Below, in pieces: positions 1 through 9,051 of a DNA stretch of 64,000 bases. A program made the position numbers and the translations under genes. Below the pieces are notes generated by a model. The model saw only the letters and a program-made list of their open reading frames with translations, searched no databases and had not been told where the DNA came from. Every line of letters begins with the position of its first letter. The first letter of the stretch is position 1. Source of the stretch: Trebonia sp963773105 (lineage in GTDB: Bacteria; Actinomycetota; Actinomycetes; Streptosporangiales; Streptosporangiaceae); contig CAVZAA010000009.1 in assembly GCA_963773105.1 (NCBI GenBank), positions 1 through 64,000 on the forward strand. Direction: 5' to 3'.

Positions 1-762
1 CCAGTCCGGCGGCGCGAGGGCGAACGCGCGTCCGGTTCCCACGGCGGCGAACTTGACCTCGGCGATCACGGCGCCATCGCCGGCCGGCTGGTGGTCAAGC
101 GAGATGCCGTGCGCGCGCAGTGTGGCGGTAACCTGGTCGTACCAGACGGGCGCCTCCGAGCGCGGGAATCCGGTCCAGTCCAGGCCGGCCAGCCGGTGCA
201 GGCGGATGCCCTCGGGGTCGGCGAGCTTGTCCGCGTGGGCGGCGGCCAGGACGACGCCCAGGGCTTCTTCGACCGCGAGGACCGCGTCGTAGCGCGGGTC
301 GACCGGGCACTCGCGGACGAGGGCGAGGTCAAGCTGGCCCGCCTCGAGCTCTGCCAATTGGCTGGCACTGGACGCGTGGCTCACCCCCACCCGGGTCAGC
401 GGGAAGGCCGTGCTCAGCTCGGCCAGCGCCTCGGGCAGAAGTTCCGCGGGCAGTTCAAGCGGGATGCCGACCTTGAGGCCGCCGGGGCTGGCGTCATCCC
501 CGGCGGCCACGGCGGCCACGGCGGCGATCATCCGGTCGTACTGGGCGAGGAGCGCGCGGCCCTCGCGCAGCAGGGTCGTCCCCGCCTCGGTGGGGGCGAC
601 CCCGGTGCGGCTGCGCAGCAGCAGCTGCACGCCCAGCTGGCGTTCCAAGGACCGGATGGTCTGCGACAGCGCGGACTGGCTCAGGTGCAGCCGACGGGCG
701 GCCGCGGACAGGCTGCCTTCCTCGGCGACGGCGGCGAAGGCCCGTAGCTCGCGTATCTCCAT
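1..762 (-). CDS. LysR-family transcriptional regulator (3' end cut off)
   Basis: The protein begins MEIRELRAFAAVAEEGS and has a classic N-terminal winged helix-turn-helix (about residues 1-60, with AARRLHLSQSALSQTIRSLE). A LysR substrate-binding domain follows. The gene leaves the window at base 1 after 254 codons, so roughly 40-50 C-terminal residues are missing from view. An in-frame ATG lies 18 bases upstream, but the chosen start matches the usual family N-terminus. LysR proteins bind DNA as tetramers and respond to small-molecule inducers; the target here is unknown. A palindromic AT-rich element sits just upstream (804-851) and could be its operator. Confidence 0.9.
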   Translation of the reverse strand, partial: MEIRELRAFAAVAEEGSLSAAARRLHLSQSALSQTIRSLERQLGVQLLLRSRTGVAPTEAGTTLLREGRALLAQYDRMIAAVAAVAAGDDASPGGLKVGIPLELPAELLPEALAELSTAFPLTRVGVSHASSASQLAELEAGQLDLALVRECPVDPRYDAVLAVEEALGVVLAAAHADKLADPEGIRLHRLAGLDWTGFPRSEAPVWYDQVTATLRAHGISLDHQPAGDGAVIAEVKFAAVGTGRAFALAPPDW

Positions 763-803
763 GCCTCTATCGCATACCATGCACGCTCCAGAGGAACCCG
801 CGG

Positions 804-851
804 CCGTTCGATATGAGGTTTTGAATTCAAAGACTTTGATTTTTCGAACGG
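804..851. repeat. AT-rich inverted-repeat element, copy A
   Basis: Arms CCGTTCG and CGAACGG enclose a 34-base AT-rich core that includes TTTGAATTCAAA. The element lies 42 bases upstream of the LysR start. A related copy at 1146-1204 shares the arms and much of the core, and a shorter one occurs at 4061-4093. It could be an operator, or a small mobile or recombination element. Confidence 0.6.
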
Positions 852-880
852 ACGCGTGGCTTCGCGTTCGCCGGCAATGA

Positions 881-1120
881 TCACTCCTTGGTCAGGCGGT
901 CGGTCAGGACAATGTCGACGATCGCCGGGACCGTCTCCGTGCGGGCCCAGTCGCGCTGCAGCTCGCAGGCGAGGGAAACCCAGCTGATCGGCTGCCCGCC
1001 GGCCTGGGTCACCCGTTCCAGGCCGGCCCGGTGGGCCTCGGGCGAGGTGCCCGCGATCGCATCCACGACCGGGTAGACCTCGTACCCGTCGTGCAGCGCG
1101 TCCCAACCACGAATTTTTCT
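881..1120 (-). pseudogene. YcaC-like isochorismatase-family hydrolase, 3' remnant
   Basis: About 75 C-terminal codons are readable (LHDGYEVYPVVDAIAG, then a stretch with AGGQPISWVSLACELQRDW). The AGxQxxxWxxxACELQRDW pattern is characteristic of the YcaC subgroup of isochorismatase-like cysteine hydrolases. The family is about 200 residues long, so the catalytic Asp/Lys/Cys half is gone. Homology stops near 1120, close to AT-rich element B; the stop codon is 30 bases from element A, so the remnant is bracketed by the two copies. Confidence 0.7.
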
Positions 1121-1145
1121 ATGGCCGGGTCCTGGCAGTCGCCAC

Positions 1146-1204
1146 GGTCCGTTAGAGATGAAGATCTGAGATTTAAAGATCTTAGAATTTTTTTCGAACG
1201 GACC
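1146..1204. repeat. AT-rich inverted-repeat element, copy B
   Basis: Perfect 8-base arms GGTCCGTT and AACGGACC flank an AT-rich core containing AGATCT and a T run. It aligns with copy A over its whole length with a few gaps. It lies at the truncated end of the YcaC-like remnant. Confidence 0.6.
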
Positions 1205-1263
1205 GGGGCGACTGTCTACCGTCCCGCTGTATCTACATTCATTTCCTCGACCACGACGCGCTC

Positions 1264-2102
1264 ATGTTCATCGATGTCGTCAACGCGGGCTGGGTGCCGA
1301 TCTACAACACCAACCTCAGCGAGGACGTTATCGGCTACATGGGCGCCCCCGCCATCGCGCTGTCCTACCCCACGAGGGAACTGGCCTCGGCTGAAGTCGG
1401 CCAGGCCAAGACGGCGGCAGCCGTCGTGGCCGTCATCGCCGCTCTCGCGCTGGCCCTGCTCCTGCCGGCCGTCATCCGCCTCACCCGGCGGAAGTGCGGT
1501 GGCTGCACGCCGCCGGCGATGCCGACCGCGCCCACGCCGCCTGGTCGGAATTCCGCGACGACCTGGCCGACTTCGGCCTCGGCGCCCGGCTCGGCGAACC
1601 GCCGCGCACGCTCGCCGGCCGGGTCAGTGCCGGACTGTCGGAGCCCGCCCGCAACGCGGTCCGCAGGCTCGCCGCGGCCGAGGAACGCGCCAGCTACGCG
1701 GACCGGCCGTGCACATCGCAGCACCTGCCGCGCGACGGCGCTACCGCCCGGCGCGGCCTGGCCAGCGCCGCCCGCCGCAGCACCCGCCGGCGCGCCCGGA
1801 TCTTCCCCGCCTCGCTGCTCCAACGCCTCACCCGGTGGACCCCTCCGGGTCGGGCCCTGAACCGCACCTTGCGCCGCGTGCTCAATAACCCAGCCGCCGA
1901 GGAGGTCCTCAGGCACCCCGCTCTCCAGCCACTGCTCCGGCAGGCCGCCGCAGCAATGGGAGCGGTCGTGGTTCCGGACCGGACGGCGGGTTCCATAACG
2001 GTTGTGGCTGTGTCGATCATGCGGCCAGTCTGCCTGGCGGTGGGCCGAGTGAGGCAGGTGACAACTACCTATCCCACTACCTATACGTGTGGCACTACCT
2101 AG
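1264..2102 (+). pseudogene. TgpA-like transglutaminase C-terminus, frameshifted
   Basis: The first frame (1264 to about 1495) encodes a transmembrane helix (AAAVVAVIAALALALLLPAVIRL) preceded by an unassigned extracytoplasmic stretch. A second frame from about 1494 continues with RWLHAAGDADRAHAAWSEFRDDLADFGLG, typical of the cytoplasmic C-terminal region of TgpA/DUF3488-DUF4129 transglutaminases. Joining them needs one single-base shift near 1490. The catalytic transglutaminase domain and the N-terminal membrane helices are absent. The last 50 residues, after RARIFPASLLQRL, do not resemble the family. TgpA genes usually sit with MoxR and DUF58; a lone moxR is found at 23808-24797. Confidence 0.6.
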
Positions 2103-2241
2103 ACGCCGGGCGAGCGGCGGCCGACCGCTGACACGGCGGCCGACGCGAGATTATCTCTGGTCAGAATCTCGCTAGTTCACAAGTGGGGCTGGGATGCCCT
2201 CCGCAGGCCGCAGGCGTTCTACGGTGTGCAGGCCATCGGAG

Positions 2242-2273
2242 CCCGCGGGGGGAGACAGGGGTCCCCCCGCGGG
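2242..2273. terminator. Perfect GC hairpin, terminator-like
   Basis: CCCGCGGGGGGA pairs perfectly with TCCCCCCGCGGG across an 8-base loop. There is no T run after it, so as a terminator it would be of the actinobacterial U-less type. It lies between two degraded genes. Confidence 0.5.
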
Positions 2274-2410
2274 CGGATGCGGTCGAACCTGAGGGGAAGA
2301 TGCCACAGGCTGCTTAGCCCCGGGGGTCGAGGGGCCAGCGCCGCCCGCTGGAGGCATCCGCGGGTCCGATCGCATACAGCAAGTTCTACTAGGCGCCGGG
2401 CAGGACGCCA

Positions 2411-2456
2411 TCCCTGTTATCGACCATCTTCGGCAGGTGCAGGCACTATGTCGGCC
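2411..2456. promoter_or_regulatory. Dispersed two-part motif, copy 1
   Basis: CGACCATCTTCGG is followed 11 bases later by GCACTATG, matching six other intergenic sites in this window. No intact minus-strand gene follows it; it sits in the degraded zone. Confidence 0.5.
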
Positions 2457-2531
2457 TGCGGGCAGGCAGTATGCAGACGCCGCCGGACCGGCCGACGCCA
2501 CGATCGCGAGCCATGCCTATTAAGTTAGCGT

Positions 2532-2830
2532 TCAGCAGGGTGGGGCGATAAGGCGGCTGGCCATCGTGCCGACGCCTTCGAGGTAGCTGCTGAGGACCTG
2601 GCCTGGGCGGAGGAACCGTGAGGCAGCTGGGGAACTTGGCGAAGGTCGGCGGACTTGCTGGCACCTCCAGGCCGACCTCGGCGGCGTGGTCGCGGTAATT
2701 CGCGCCGATCGCGAACACCTGCGCCGGCCGCGGCGCCGGCGCGCCGAAGTCGTTGACGTCGATGGGCGCGGCCCCTTGCGATGGCGGATTGTCCGCCCAC
2801 TCGCGAAACGTCTTCCACTACCCGCAAACG
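2532..2830 (-). pseudogene. Fumarylacetoacetate hydrolase-family protein, internally deleted
   Basis: The 5' part encodes an FAH-family N-terminal segment (DVNDFGAPAPRPAQVFAIGANYRDHA, then EVPASPPTFAKFPSCL). The 3' part, in another frame, encodes SYLEGVGTMASRLIAPP and a stop, which resembles the extreme C-terminus of the same family (YxEGIGTxxNRxxAPP). The family is about 280 residues, so about 200 residues of the middle, including the metal-binding acidic residues, have been removed. Both ends of one gene appear to be joined by a deletion. Confidence 0.65.
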
Positions 2831-2911
2831 GCCAGGGGGTCAGCGCCGAAGCGATCGCCGGACGCTGCCTCGACGTCGATGCCGCCCTCGTCGCTGACGA
2901 GAGCGGGTCGT

Positions 2912-3333
2912 GCCGAGATATTGGCGATCCTCACGAGCACTCTCCTTGCAGCTGTGCGACCCGACGGCGACGACATCCTGGTCTCCACCATGGCGGAACG
3001 CGCGAAGGCTAGGGCCGTCAAGCGCAACCAGAAGGTCTCACTGTGCGTCCTCACCGAGACGTGGCCGTTCACCTACCTGCAGGTGTACGGCGACGCCAAG
3101 GTCGAGACGGACCATGACGCCAATGTGGACCTAGCGATGCGCATCGCTGGCGTCATGGCCGGCGAACCGATGCCCGAGGTCCCAAGATCGCCGATGGCGT
3201 CCGCCGGGAGGGCCGGGTAGTCCTGCGGCTGAGCCCGTACGCCACGTTCGAGACGCCGCCTCGCCACGTTCACAGCGCCGCCGATGTCAACGAGACCCTG
3301 GTCCACGGACTCGGCGCCAGCCTTCCCTGGTAG
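2912..3333 (+). pseudogene. PPOX-class (F420-type) oxidoreductase, deleted and frameshifted
   Basis: The readable protein runs LAAVRPDGDD, ILVSTMAERAKARAVKRNQKVSLCVL, then ETWPFTYLQVYGDA. This is the split-barrel core of small F420-dependent pyridoxamine-phosphate-oxidase-like proteins. A few strands between VRPDG and ILVST are missing. A single-base shift near 3180 then leads into PKIADGVRREGRVVLRLSP and the typical tail HGLGASLPW, ending at a TAG. No good start codon and SD pair is seen at the 5' end. Confidence 0.7.
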
Positions 3334-3346
3334 CCGCGAGATGCGA

Positions 3347-3982
3347 TCAGCTCTTCGATCGCCGCAGCCGCAATTCCACACCGTCGAGCAGGCACGTCAG
3401 CCCGAATTCGAACTCCTCCTCGGCGGTTCTCGACGTCAGCTCGTCGGCCAGCTCGACCAGGTGCGGGTACTGCCCGGGCGGCAGCGAGCGGTAAAAGTCC
3501 CGCAACGTCAGGCTCTTCACCCCGCCGAGGCCTCCGGCGCGGAAATCGTCCATCGTCTCCTGCAGAACCGAGGCCAGTACCTGATGGGCCAGCGTCGAGT
3601 AGACGTCAGCCGCCAGAGTCCCATCGAACCCCCGCTCACGCAGAACGCGGAGGGTTAGCTCCCTGCCCCGCAGCCAATTCGGGCCGACCGGCACCGCTGT
3701 GGCCAGCAGCGGGGCGACGCTCGGATGGGAGCTCAGCGCCGCTCGCATGGCGTGCGCCAGCTCCTCGAGGACCTGTCGCCACCCCATGCCGTCCGCGGGG
3801 CGCAACCGCGTCTCCTCCAGGACGGCGTCGGCGACAAGCACCAGCACCTCATCCTTGCCCGCGACATGCCGGTACAGCGTCGTCGTGCCCGTCCCCAGCT
3901 CCGCGGCCAGGTTCCGCATGCTCAGCGCGCCCAGCCCCTCGCGGTCGACCAGCTCGAGAGCTCCCTCGACGGAAGACATGCA
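3347..3982 (-). CDS. TetR/AcrR-family transcriptional regulator
   Basis: A TetR helix-turn-helix is clear (ALELVDREGLGALSMRNLAAELGTGTTTLYRHVAGKDEVL, residues about 6-50), followed by a TetR_C_1-like ligand-binding domain (WLRGRELTLRVLRERGFDG and later residues). From the ATG at 3982 the protein has 211 residues and begins only five residues before the first helix, a little short for the family, so the 5' end may be altered. It is divergent from the acyl-CoA ligase operon starting at 4302 and is a plausible repressor of it. Element C (4061-4093) lies in the gap. Confidence 0.85.
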   Translation of the reverse strand, partial: CMSSVEGALELVDREGLGALSMRNLAAELGTGTTTLYRHVAGKDEVLVLVADAVLEETRLRPADGMGWRQVLEELAHAMRAALSSHPSVAPLLATAVPVGPNWLRGRELTLRVLRERGFDGTLAADVYSTLAHQVLASVLQETMDDFRAGGLGGVKSLTLRDFYRSLPPGQYPHLVELADELTSRTAEEEFEFGLTCLLDGVELRLRRSKS

Positions 3983-4060
3983 TCGGCCTGGCCCGGACCC
4001 GGCGCTAGCCGCAAGGCCGGTCTCAATCGAGGTAGCGAACGCTGCACAGCCACCACGGGC

Positions 4061-4093
4061 CCGTTCGAAATCAAAGGAAATGATCCGGAACGG
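4061..4093. repeat. Inverted-repeat element, copy C
   Basis: CCGTTC and GAACGG arms with an AT-leaning core (AAATCAAAGGAAATGATC) resemble copies A and B but are shorter. It is 79 bases upstream of the TetR start and between divergent genes, so it may be an operator. Confidence 0.45.
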
Positions 4094-4301
4094 ACGGTGG
4101 CGTCTGCTCCAGCGCCGGCAGCAGCCGCTCAAGGCGTGGCCGAATCTAGTAACTTTCTGGCCTTCCTACACCTGTGACCTGGCCTTCTTTCCTCTTACCT
4201 TTCTGCACAAGGCAGCCGATCTGTGCGAGGCAGCCGAGCAGAACGACAGTCAGGACTGATCGGCGCAGGTGAAACCGCTGCGTGATCTTCGAGGGGGACA
4301 G

Positions 4302-5760
4302 ATGGGCATTGAGTACTTGCCGTGGAACCGCCCGGCGATGCTTTCCGATCGCGCATGCATGCGCGACACGAACGTCGAACTAGCCTATGCCGAGGTGGCT
4401 CAGCGAGTGGATGCGGTCGCCGAGCAGTTCGCCGCGGCCGGGGTGGGGCGGGGCGACGTGGTGGCGGTGATGCTGCCCAACCAGGTTGAGCTGCTCCTCG
4501 GGCTCATGGCCGCGTGGCGGCTGGGCGCCGCGGCGACCCCGGTCAACCCGGTGTTCACGGCGAACGAGGCCGGCTACCAGATCGCCGATTCGGCGGCCAG
4601 GCTGCTGCTCACCGCTGATCCGGGCCCCGACTACGGAGTCCCGGTCCTGTCGGCGGACGAGCTGAACACCCGTCCGTCCGGCGCGCTGCCCGCTCCGGAC
4701 ACCCGCTCGGACGATCTCGCCCTGCTGATCTACACCAGCGGCTCGACCGGCCGCCCGAAGGGCGCGATGCTCGACCACGCGAACCTGGCGGCGATGGCCG
4801 CCTCGATCGGCGCAGGCGGTGAAGCTCGGGCCGGACGACAGCTGCCTGCTGGTCCTGCCGCTGTTCCACGTGAACGCCATCCTGGTGAGCTGCCTGGCCC
4901 CGATGATGGCCGGCGGGCAGGTGACGATCCTGCCCCGGTTCGCCCCGGACACCTTCCTCGCGGCGCTGTCGCGGTACCGGGCGACGTACTTCTCCGCGGT
5001 GCCGGCCATCTACGCGCGGCTGGCGGAGCTGCCCGCGCAGCAGTTCGGCGACACCTCGTCCGTGCGGTTCGCGGTGTGCGGGGCGGCGCCGGTGTCCGTG
5101 GAACTGCTGCACCGCAGCGAGTCCCGGTTCGGTTTCCCGATCATCGAGGGGTACGGGCTGACCGAGGGCACCTGCGCGTCGGCCATCAACCCGCTGGACG
5201 GAATCCGCAAGCCGGGCACAGTCGGGGTGGCGCTGCCGGGTCAGCAGGTGGCGACGATGCGGGCCGACGGCTCGTTCGCGGCGGCCGGCGAGCCCGGCGA
5301 GGTGGTCATCAAGGGCCCGAACGTGATGCGCGGCTACCTCAACCGGCCGGAGGCTACCGCCGAGGCCATCGTGGACGGCTGGCTGCACACCGGCGATGTC
5401 GGGGTGCTCGACGACGACGGCTACCTGACGATCGTCGACCGGATCAAGGACATGATCATCCGGGGCGGCGAGAACATCTACCCCAATGAGATCGAGTCGG
5501 TGCTCTGCCGGCACGGCGCGGTCCTGGAAGCGGCCGTGATCGGGGTGCCGCACGAGATATACGGCGAGGTGCCGGTAGCCTACGTGGCCACCTACCCGGA
5601 CGCCTCGGTGACGGCCGAGGAGCTGCTGGCGCTCGGCCGCGGCAACCTCACCAAGATCAAGATCCCGACGGCGATCCACATCGTGCCCGAACTGCCGAAG
5701 AACCCCGTCGGCAAGATCGACAAACCGGCCCTGCGCGCGTCTGCGCGGATGACCCGCTAG
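4302..5760 (+). pseudogene. Class I AMP-forming acyl-CoA synthetase, one frameshift
   Basis: Two overlapping frames together give a near full-length (about 485 residue) acyl-CoA ligase. It has the P-loop IYTSGSTGRPKG, the A5 motif YGLTEG, HTGDVG, the hinge DRIKDMIIRGGENIYPNEIE and the C-terminal lysine motif NPVGKID. The frames meet at about 4805-4822, where removing one G from GCAGGCGGTG restores the reading frame. The start follows GAGGGGGACAG, a good SD. It would activate a carboxylic acid as its CoA thioester. It is the first gene of a three-gene run with DUF3556 and a FAD oxidoreductase, 9 bases apart. A real frameshift would inactivate it; a sequence error is equally possible. Confidence 0.85.
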
Positions 5761-5769
5761 GAGACCATC

Positions 5770-7581
5770 ATGGGATTCACGAAGCCTGACCTGCCGCCGG
5801 TCGACCCGGACACCTTCATGCGGCAGCCGCTGATGCACCGGATGAAGGTGCTGGCGCTGCACTGGGTCGAGCACGGGTTCGGCACGCCGCGAATGGTGCA
5901 CGCGATCTACATCGTGAAGCTACTGGTGTTCTACATGCTCGGCGGCGTGGAGGTGGCGACCACGACCTCGCGGCTGCCAGCGTTCTGGCATGTGGCGCAG
6001 TGGTGGAACCAGCCGATCGTGTACGAGAAGGCGGTGCTGTGGACGGTGCTGCTGGAGACGATCGGGGTCGCGGGATCGTGGGGCCCGCTCGCGGGCAAGT
6101 TCAAGCCGATGACCGGCGGCATCCGGTTCTGGGCGCGGACCGGCACGATCCGGCTGCGGCCGTGGAAGCGGGTGCCGCTCACCGCCGGCGATCGGCGCAC
6201 CGTCGCGGACGTCGCGCTCTACCTCGCGCTCATCGCCAGCGTGATCGCGGCGCTGGTGCTGCCCGGCACCCGCAGCCACTCGCTGTCCGCCGCGGTGCCC
6301 GGCAACACCTCCGGGCTGGTCAGCCCGGTGCTGATCGTTCCGGTGATCGCCGCGCTGGTGCTCAACGGGCTGCGCGACAAGGTGATCTTCCTGGCCGCGC
6401 GCGGCGAGCAGTACCTGCCGGCCCTGGTGTTCTTCACCGTCCTGCCATTCACCGACATGATCATCGCGCTCAAGCTGCTGATCGTCTCGGTCTGGATGGG
6501 GGCCGGCTTCTCCAAGCTGGGCAGGCACTTCGCCAACGTGGTGCCGCCCATGGTCAGCAACAGCCCCGGTGTCCCGTTCCGATGGCTCAAGCGGGCGCAC
6601 TACCGCGACTTCCCGCGCGACATCCGCCCGTCCCGGCTCGCCCACCTGATGGCGCACGGCGGCGGCACCTTTGTCGAGATCATCATACCGCTGGTGCTGC
6701 TGCTATCGCCGTGGAAGCCGGTGACGCTGGCCGCGGTCGCCGTGATGGTGCTCTTCCACCTGTTCATCATCTCGACGTTCCCGCTGGCCGTGCCGCTGGA
6801 GTGGAACGTGCTGTTCGGCTACGCGGCGGTGTTCCTGTTCGCCGGCTACCCGAGTTGGCAGGGTTACGGCGTGGCGGACATGTCGTCGCCGTGGCTGACG
6901 CTGGCGATCGTGGCCGCGCTGCTGTTCTTTCCCGTGCTGGGCAACCTGCGCCCGGACCTGGTGTCGTTCCTGCCCTCGCTGCGCCAGTACGCCGGCAACT
7001 GGGCGTCCGCCGTGTGGGCGTTCGCGCCGGGCGCTGAGCAAAAGCTCAACGCAGTCACCCGGCCTACGGCCAACCAGGTCGACCAGCTCGTGGCGTTCGG
7101 CTACGACCGCAAGTGGGCGGACGTCACCATGCAGCAGGTGATCGCCTGGCGGACCATGCACAGTCAGGGCCGCGGCCTGTTCTCGCTGCTGCTGCGGCAC
7201 CTGCCCGACATCGACGCCAGGACCGTGCGCGAGGGTGAGTTCGTGTGCAACTCGCTGGTCGGGTTCAATTTCGGCGACGGGCACCTGCACAACGAGGACC
7301 TGATCAGTGCGGTGCAGGCGCAGGCCGGCTTCGAGCCGGGCGAGCTCGTCGTGGCCTGGGTGGAATCCCAGCCAGTGCACCGCGACGACCAGGCGTATCA
7401 GGTGATCGACGCGGCGCTCGGCGTCATCGAGCGCGGCACGTGGAAAGTCGCGGACGCGGTCGCCGAGCAGCCGTGGCTGCCCAACGGGCCGATCCCGGTG
7501 CGGGTGACCTGGTCGCGCGTGGCCGTGCCTTCGCCGCGGGCCCCCGGCAAGCATGACTACGAACGGGAGGTGCCGGCATGA
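5770..7581 (+). CDS. DUF3556 multi-pass membrane protein
   Basis: This 603-residue protein has eight or so hydrophobic helices between residues 45 and 415. It has the family-type segment FKPMTGGIRFWARTGTIRLRPW and a soluble C-terminal region of about 190 residues (LVGFNFGDGHLHNEDLI). I recognise it as DUF3556, a family common in mycobacteria and relatives with no assigned reaction. It is preceded by a GGAG-like SD after the ligase stop and overlaps the next gene by four bases, so the three genes are very probably cotranscribed. The neighbours suggest a role in modifying a lipid or polyketide-like acyl chain, which is inference. Confidence 0.8.
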   Translation: MGFTKPDLPPVDPDTFMRQPLMHRMKVLALHWVEHGFGTPRMVHAIYIVKLLVFYMLGGVEVATTTSRLPAFWHVAQWWNQPIVYEKAVLWTVLLETIGVAGSWGPLAGKFKPMTGGIRFWARTGTIRLRPWKRVPLTAGDRRTVADVALYLALIASVIAALVLPGTRSHSLSAAVPGNTSGLVSPVLIVPVIAALVLNGLRDKVIFLAARGEQYLPALVFFTVLPFTDMIIALKLLIVSVWMGAGFSKLGRHFANVVPPMVSNSPGVPFRWLKRAHYRDFPRDIRPSRLAHLMAHGGGTFVEIIIPLVLLLSPWKPVTLAAVAVMVLFHLFIISTFPLAVPLEWNVLFGYAAVFLFAGYPSWQGYGVADMSSPWLTLAIVAALLFFPVLGNLRPDLVSFLPSLRQYAGNWASAVWAFAPGAEQKLNAVTRPTANQVDQLVAFGYDRKWADVTMQQVIAWRTMHSQGRGLFSLLLRHLPDIDARTVREGEFVCNSLVGFNFGDGHLHNEDLISAVQAQAGFEPGELVVAWVESQPVHRDDQAYQVIDAALGVIERGTWKVADAVAEQPWLPNGPIPVRVTWSRVAVPSPRAPGKHDYEREVPA

Positions 7582-9005
7582 GCGCCGCGACGGTGGTGGG
7601 CGGCGGGCCGAACGGGCTCGCCGCCGCGGTGGCCCTCGCCGCCGACGGCGTGCAGGTCACCGTGTTGGAGGCGGCCGACGAGGTCGGCGGCGGCGCGCGC
7701 TCCGGCGAGTCGCTGGTGCCCGGCCTGCTGCACGACCACTGCTCGGCATTCCACCCGATAGCAGCGGGCTCGCCGTTCCTGAACAGCCTCGGCCTGGACC
7801 GGTACGGGCTGTCCTGGCGGTGGGCAGAGATCGACTGCGCGCACCCGCTCGACGGCGGGGATGCCGGGCTGCTTTACCACTCCGTCGAGGACACCGCCGC
7901 CGGTCTTGGCGGCGACGGCGCCCGCTGGCGGCTTGTCTTCGGCCGGCCCTCGGCCGAGTACGACAAGCTGGCGCCCGACATCATGCGTCCGCTGCTGCGA
8001 GTGCCCGGCCACCCGCTGGCGCTGGCCCGGTTCGGGCTGCCGACCCTGCTGTCCGGCTCCGCGTTCGCGCGGCTGTTCGGCACCGAGAAGGGACGCGCGC
8101 TGTTCGGCGGGGTGGCCGCGCACGCGTTCCGGCCGCTGCATCACCCGCTCACCTCGGCGATCGGTGCAGGCATCATCACCGCCGGCCACCACTGGGGCTG
8201 GCCGGTTGCGGCCGGCGGGTCCGGGGCGATCACCGCCGCGCTGGCCGCGCTGCTGGCCGACCTCGGCGGCAAGATCGAAACCGGCGCGCCGATCAGGGCC
8301 GCCGCCCAGCTTCCGCCGGCGGACGTGACCCTGTTCGATCTCGCGCCGGAGGACGTCGCGGCCGTGCTCGCCGACCAGCTGCCCTCGCACGTGGCCCGGG
8401 CATTCCGCCGCTTCCGGCGCGCGCCGGGCGCGTTCAAGGTCGACTTTGCGGTCGAGGGCGGGGTGCCGTGGGCCAATCCTGACGTGGGTCGGGCAGGCAC
8501 CGTGCACCTAGGCGGCGATTTCGCGGAGGTCGCCGCGACCGAGCGAGAGATCAACGCGGGGCGCATGCCGGAACGGCCGTTCGTGCTGGTGGGCCAGCAG
8601 TACCTTGCCGACCCGCAGCGATCGGCTGGGGACATCCACCCGGTGTACAGCTACGCGCACGTGCCGCATGGCTACGCCGGTAACGCGACCCAGGCGATCA
8701 TCGCGCAGATCGAACGGTTTGCCCCCGGGTTCCGGGAGCGGATCGTCGGCTGGGCGTCCTACGGCCCGGCGTCCTTCGCCGCTGGCAACCCGAACTTCAC
8801 CGGCGGCGACATCATCACCGGCGCGAAAGATACCCGCCAGCTCGTCTTCGGCCCCCGCATCACGCTGGCGCCTTATTACCTCGGCGTCCCGGGCATGTAC
8901 CTCTGCTCGGCGGCGACGCCGCCCGGCCCCGGGGTGCACGGCATGTGCGGCGCCAACGCCGCCCGGGAAGCGCTGCGCTACCTGCGCCGCCAGGGGAAGA
9001 CATAG
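7578..9005 (+). CDS. CrtI-like NAD(P)/FAD-dependent oxidoreductase
   Basis: The N-terminus has a dinucleotide-binding motif (VVGGGPNGLAAAVALAADGVQVTVLEA) followed by DEVGGGARS, as in phytoene desaturase/carotenoid isomerase-type flavoenzymes and their large uncharacterised relatives. The 475-residue length and the C-terminal segment YLCSAATPPGPGVHGMCG with the second FAD-contact motif fit the family. Its ATG overlaps the stop of the DUF3556 gene (ATGA). With the acyl-CoA ligase upstream it probably oxidises or desaturates a hydrophobic substrate at the membrane; the substrate is not evident. Confidence 0.85.
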   Translation: MSAATVVGGGPNGLAAAVALAADGVQVTVLEAADEVGGGARSGESLVPGLLHDHCSAFHPIAAGSPFLNSLGLDRYGLSWRWAEIDCAHPLDGGDAGLLYHSVEDTAAGLGGDGARWRLVFGRPSAEYDKLAPDIMRPLLRVPGHPLALARFGLPTLLSGSAFARLFGTEKGRALFGGVAAHAFRPLHHPLTSAIGAGIITAGHHWGWPVAAGGSGAITAALAALLADLGGKIETGAPIRAAAQLPPADVTLFDLAPEDVAAVLADQLPSHVARAFRRFRRAPGAFKVDFAVEGGVPWANPDVGRAGTVHLGGDFAEVAATEREINAGRMPERPFVLVGQQYLADPQRSAGDIHPVYSYAHVPHGYAGNATQAIIAQIERFAPGFRERIVGWASYGPASFAAGNPNFTGGDIITGAKDTRQLVFGPRITLAPYYLGVPGMYLCSAATPPGPGVHGMCGANAAREALRYLRRQGKT

Positions 9006-9051
9006 GCGACGGCCCTGCCGCCAGGCACCGGGGATCTGGCGGCAAGGCCGG

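Larger units (their letters stand above)
2103..2531. other. Non-coding stretch with repeats and a strong hairpin
   Basis: I see no convincing gene here. It holds three copies of ACTACCTA just before its left edge (2064, 2076 and 2094), a 12-bp perfect hairpin (2242-2273) and one copy of the dispersed GACCATCTTC/CACTATG motif (2411-2456). Confidence 0.5.

Noticed and set aside
4805..4822. Programmed ribosomal frameshift in the acyl-CoA ligase
   Set aside because: No slippery heptamer or downstream pseudoknot is evident, and similar indels occur in many unrelated genes of the window.
4609..5901. 430-codon minus-strand frame opposite the acyl-CoA ligase
   Set aside because: It has no recognisable domain and covers the ligase frameshift only because it is on the other strand; the ligase motifs decide the coding strand.
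4302..9005. Carotenoid biosynthesis cluster
   Set aside because: No phytoene synthase, GGPP synthase or lyase is present; only one CrtI-like flavoenzyme is found, and that superfamily is broad.
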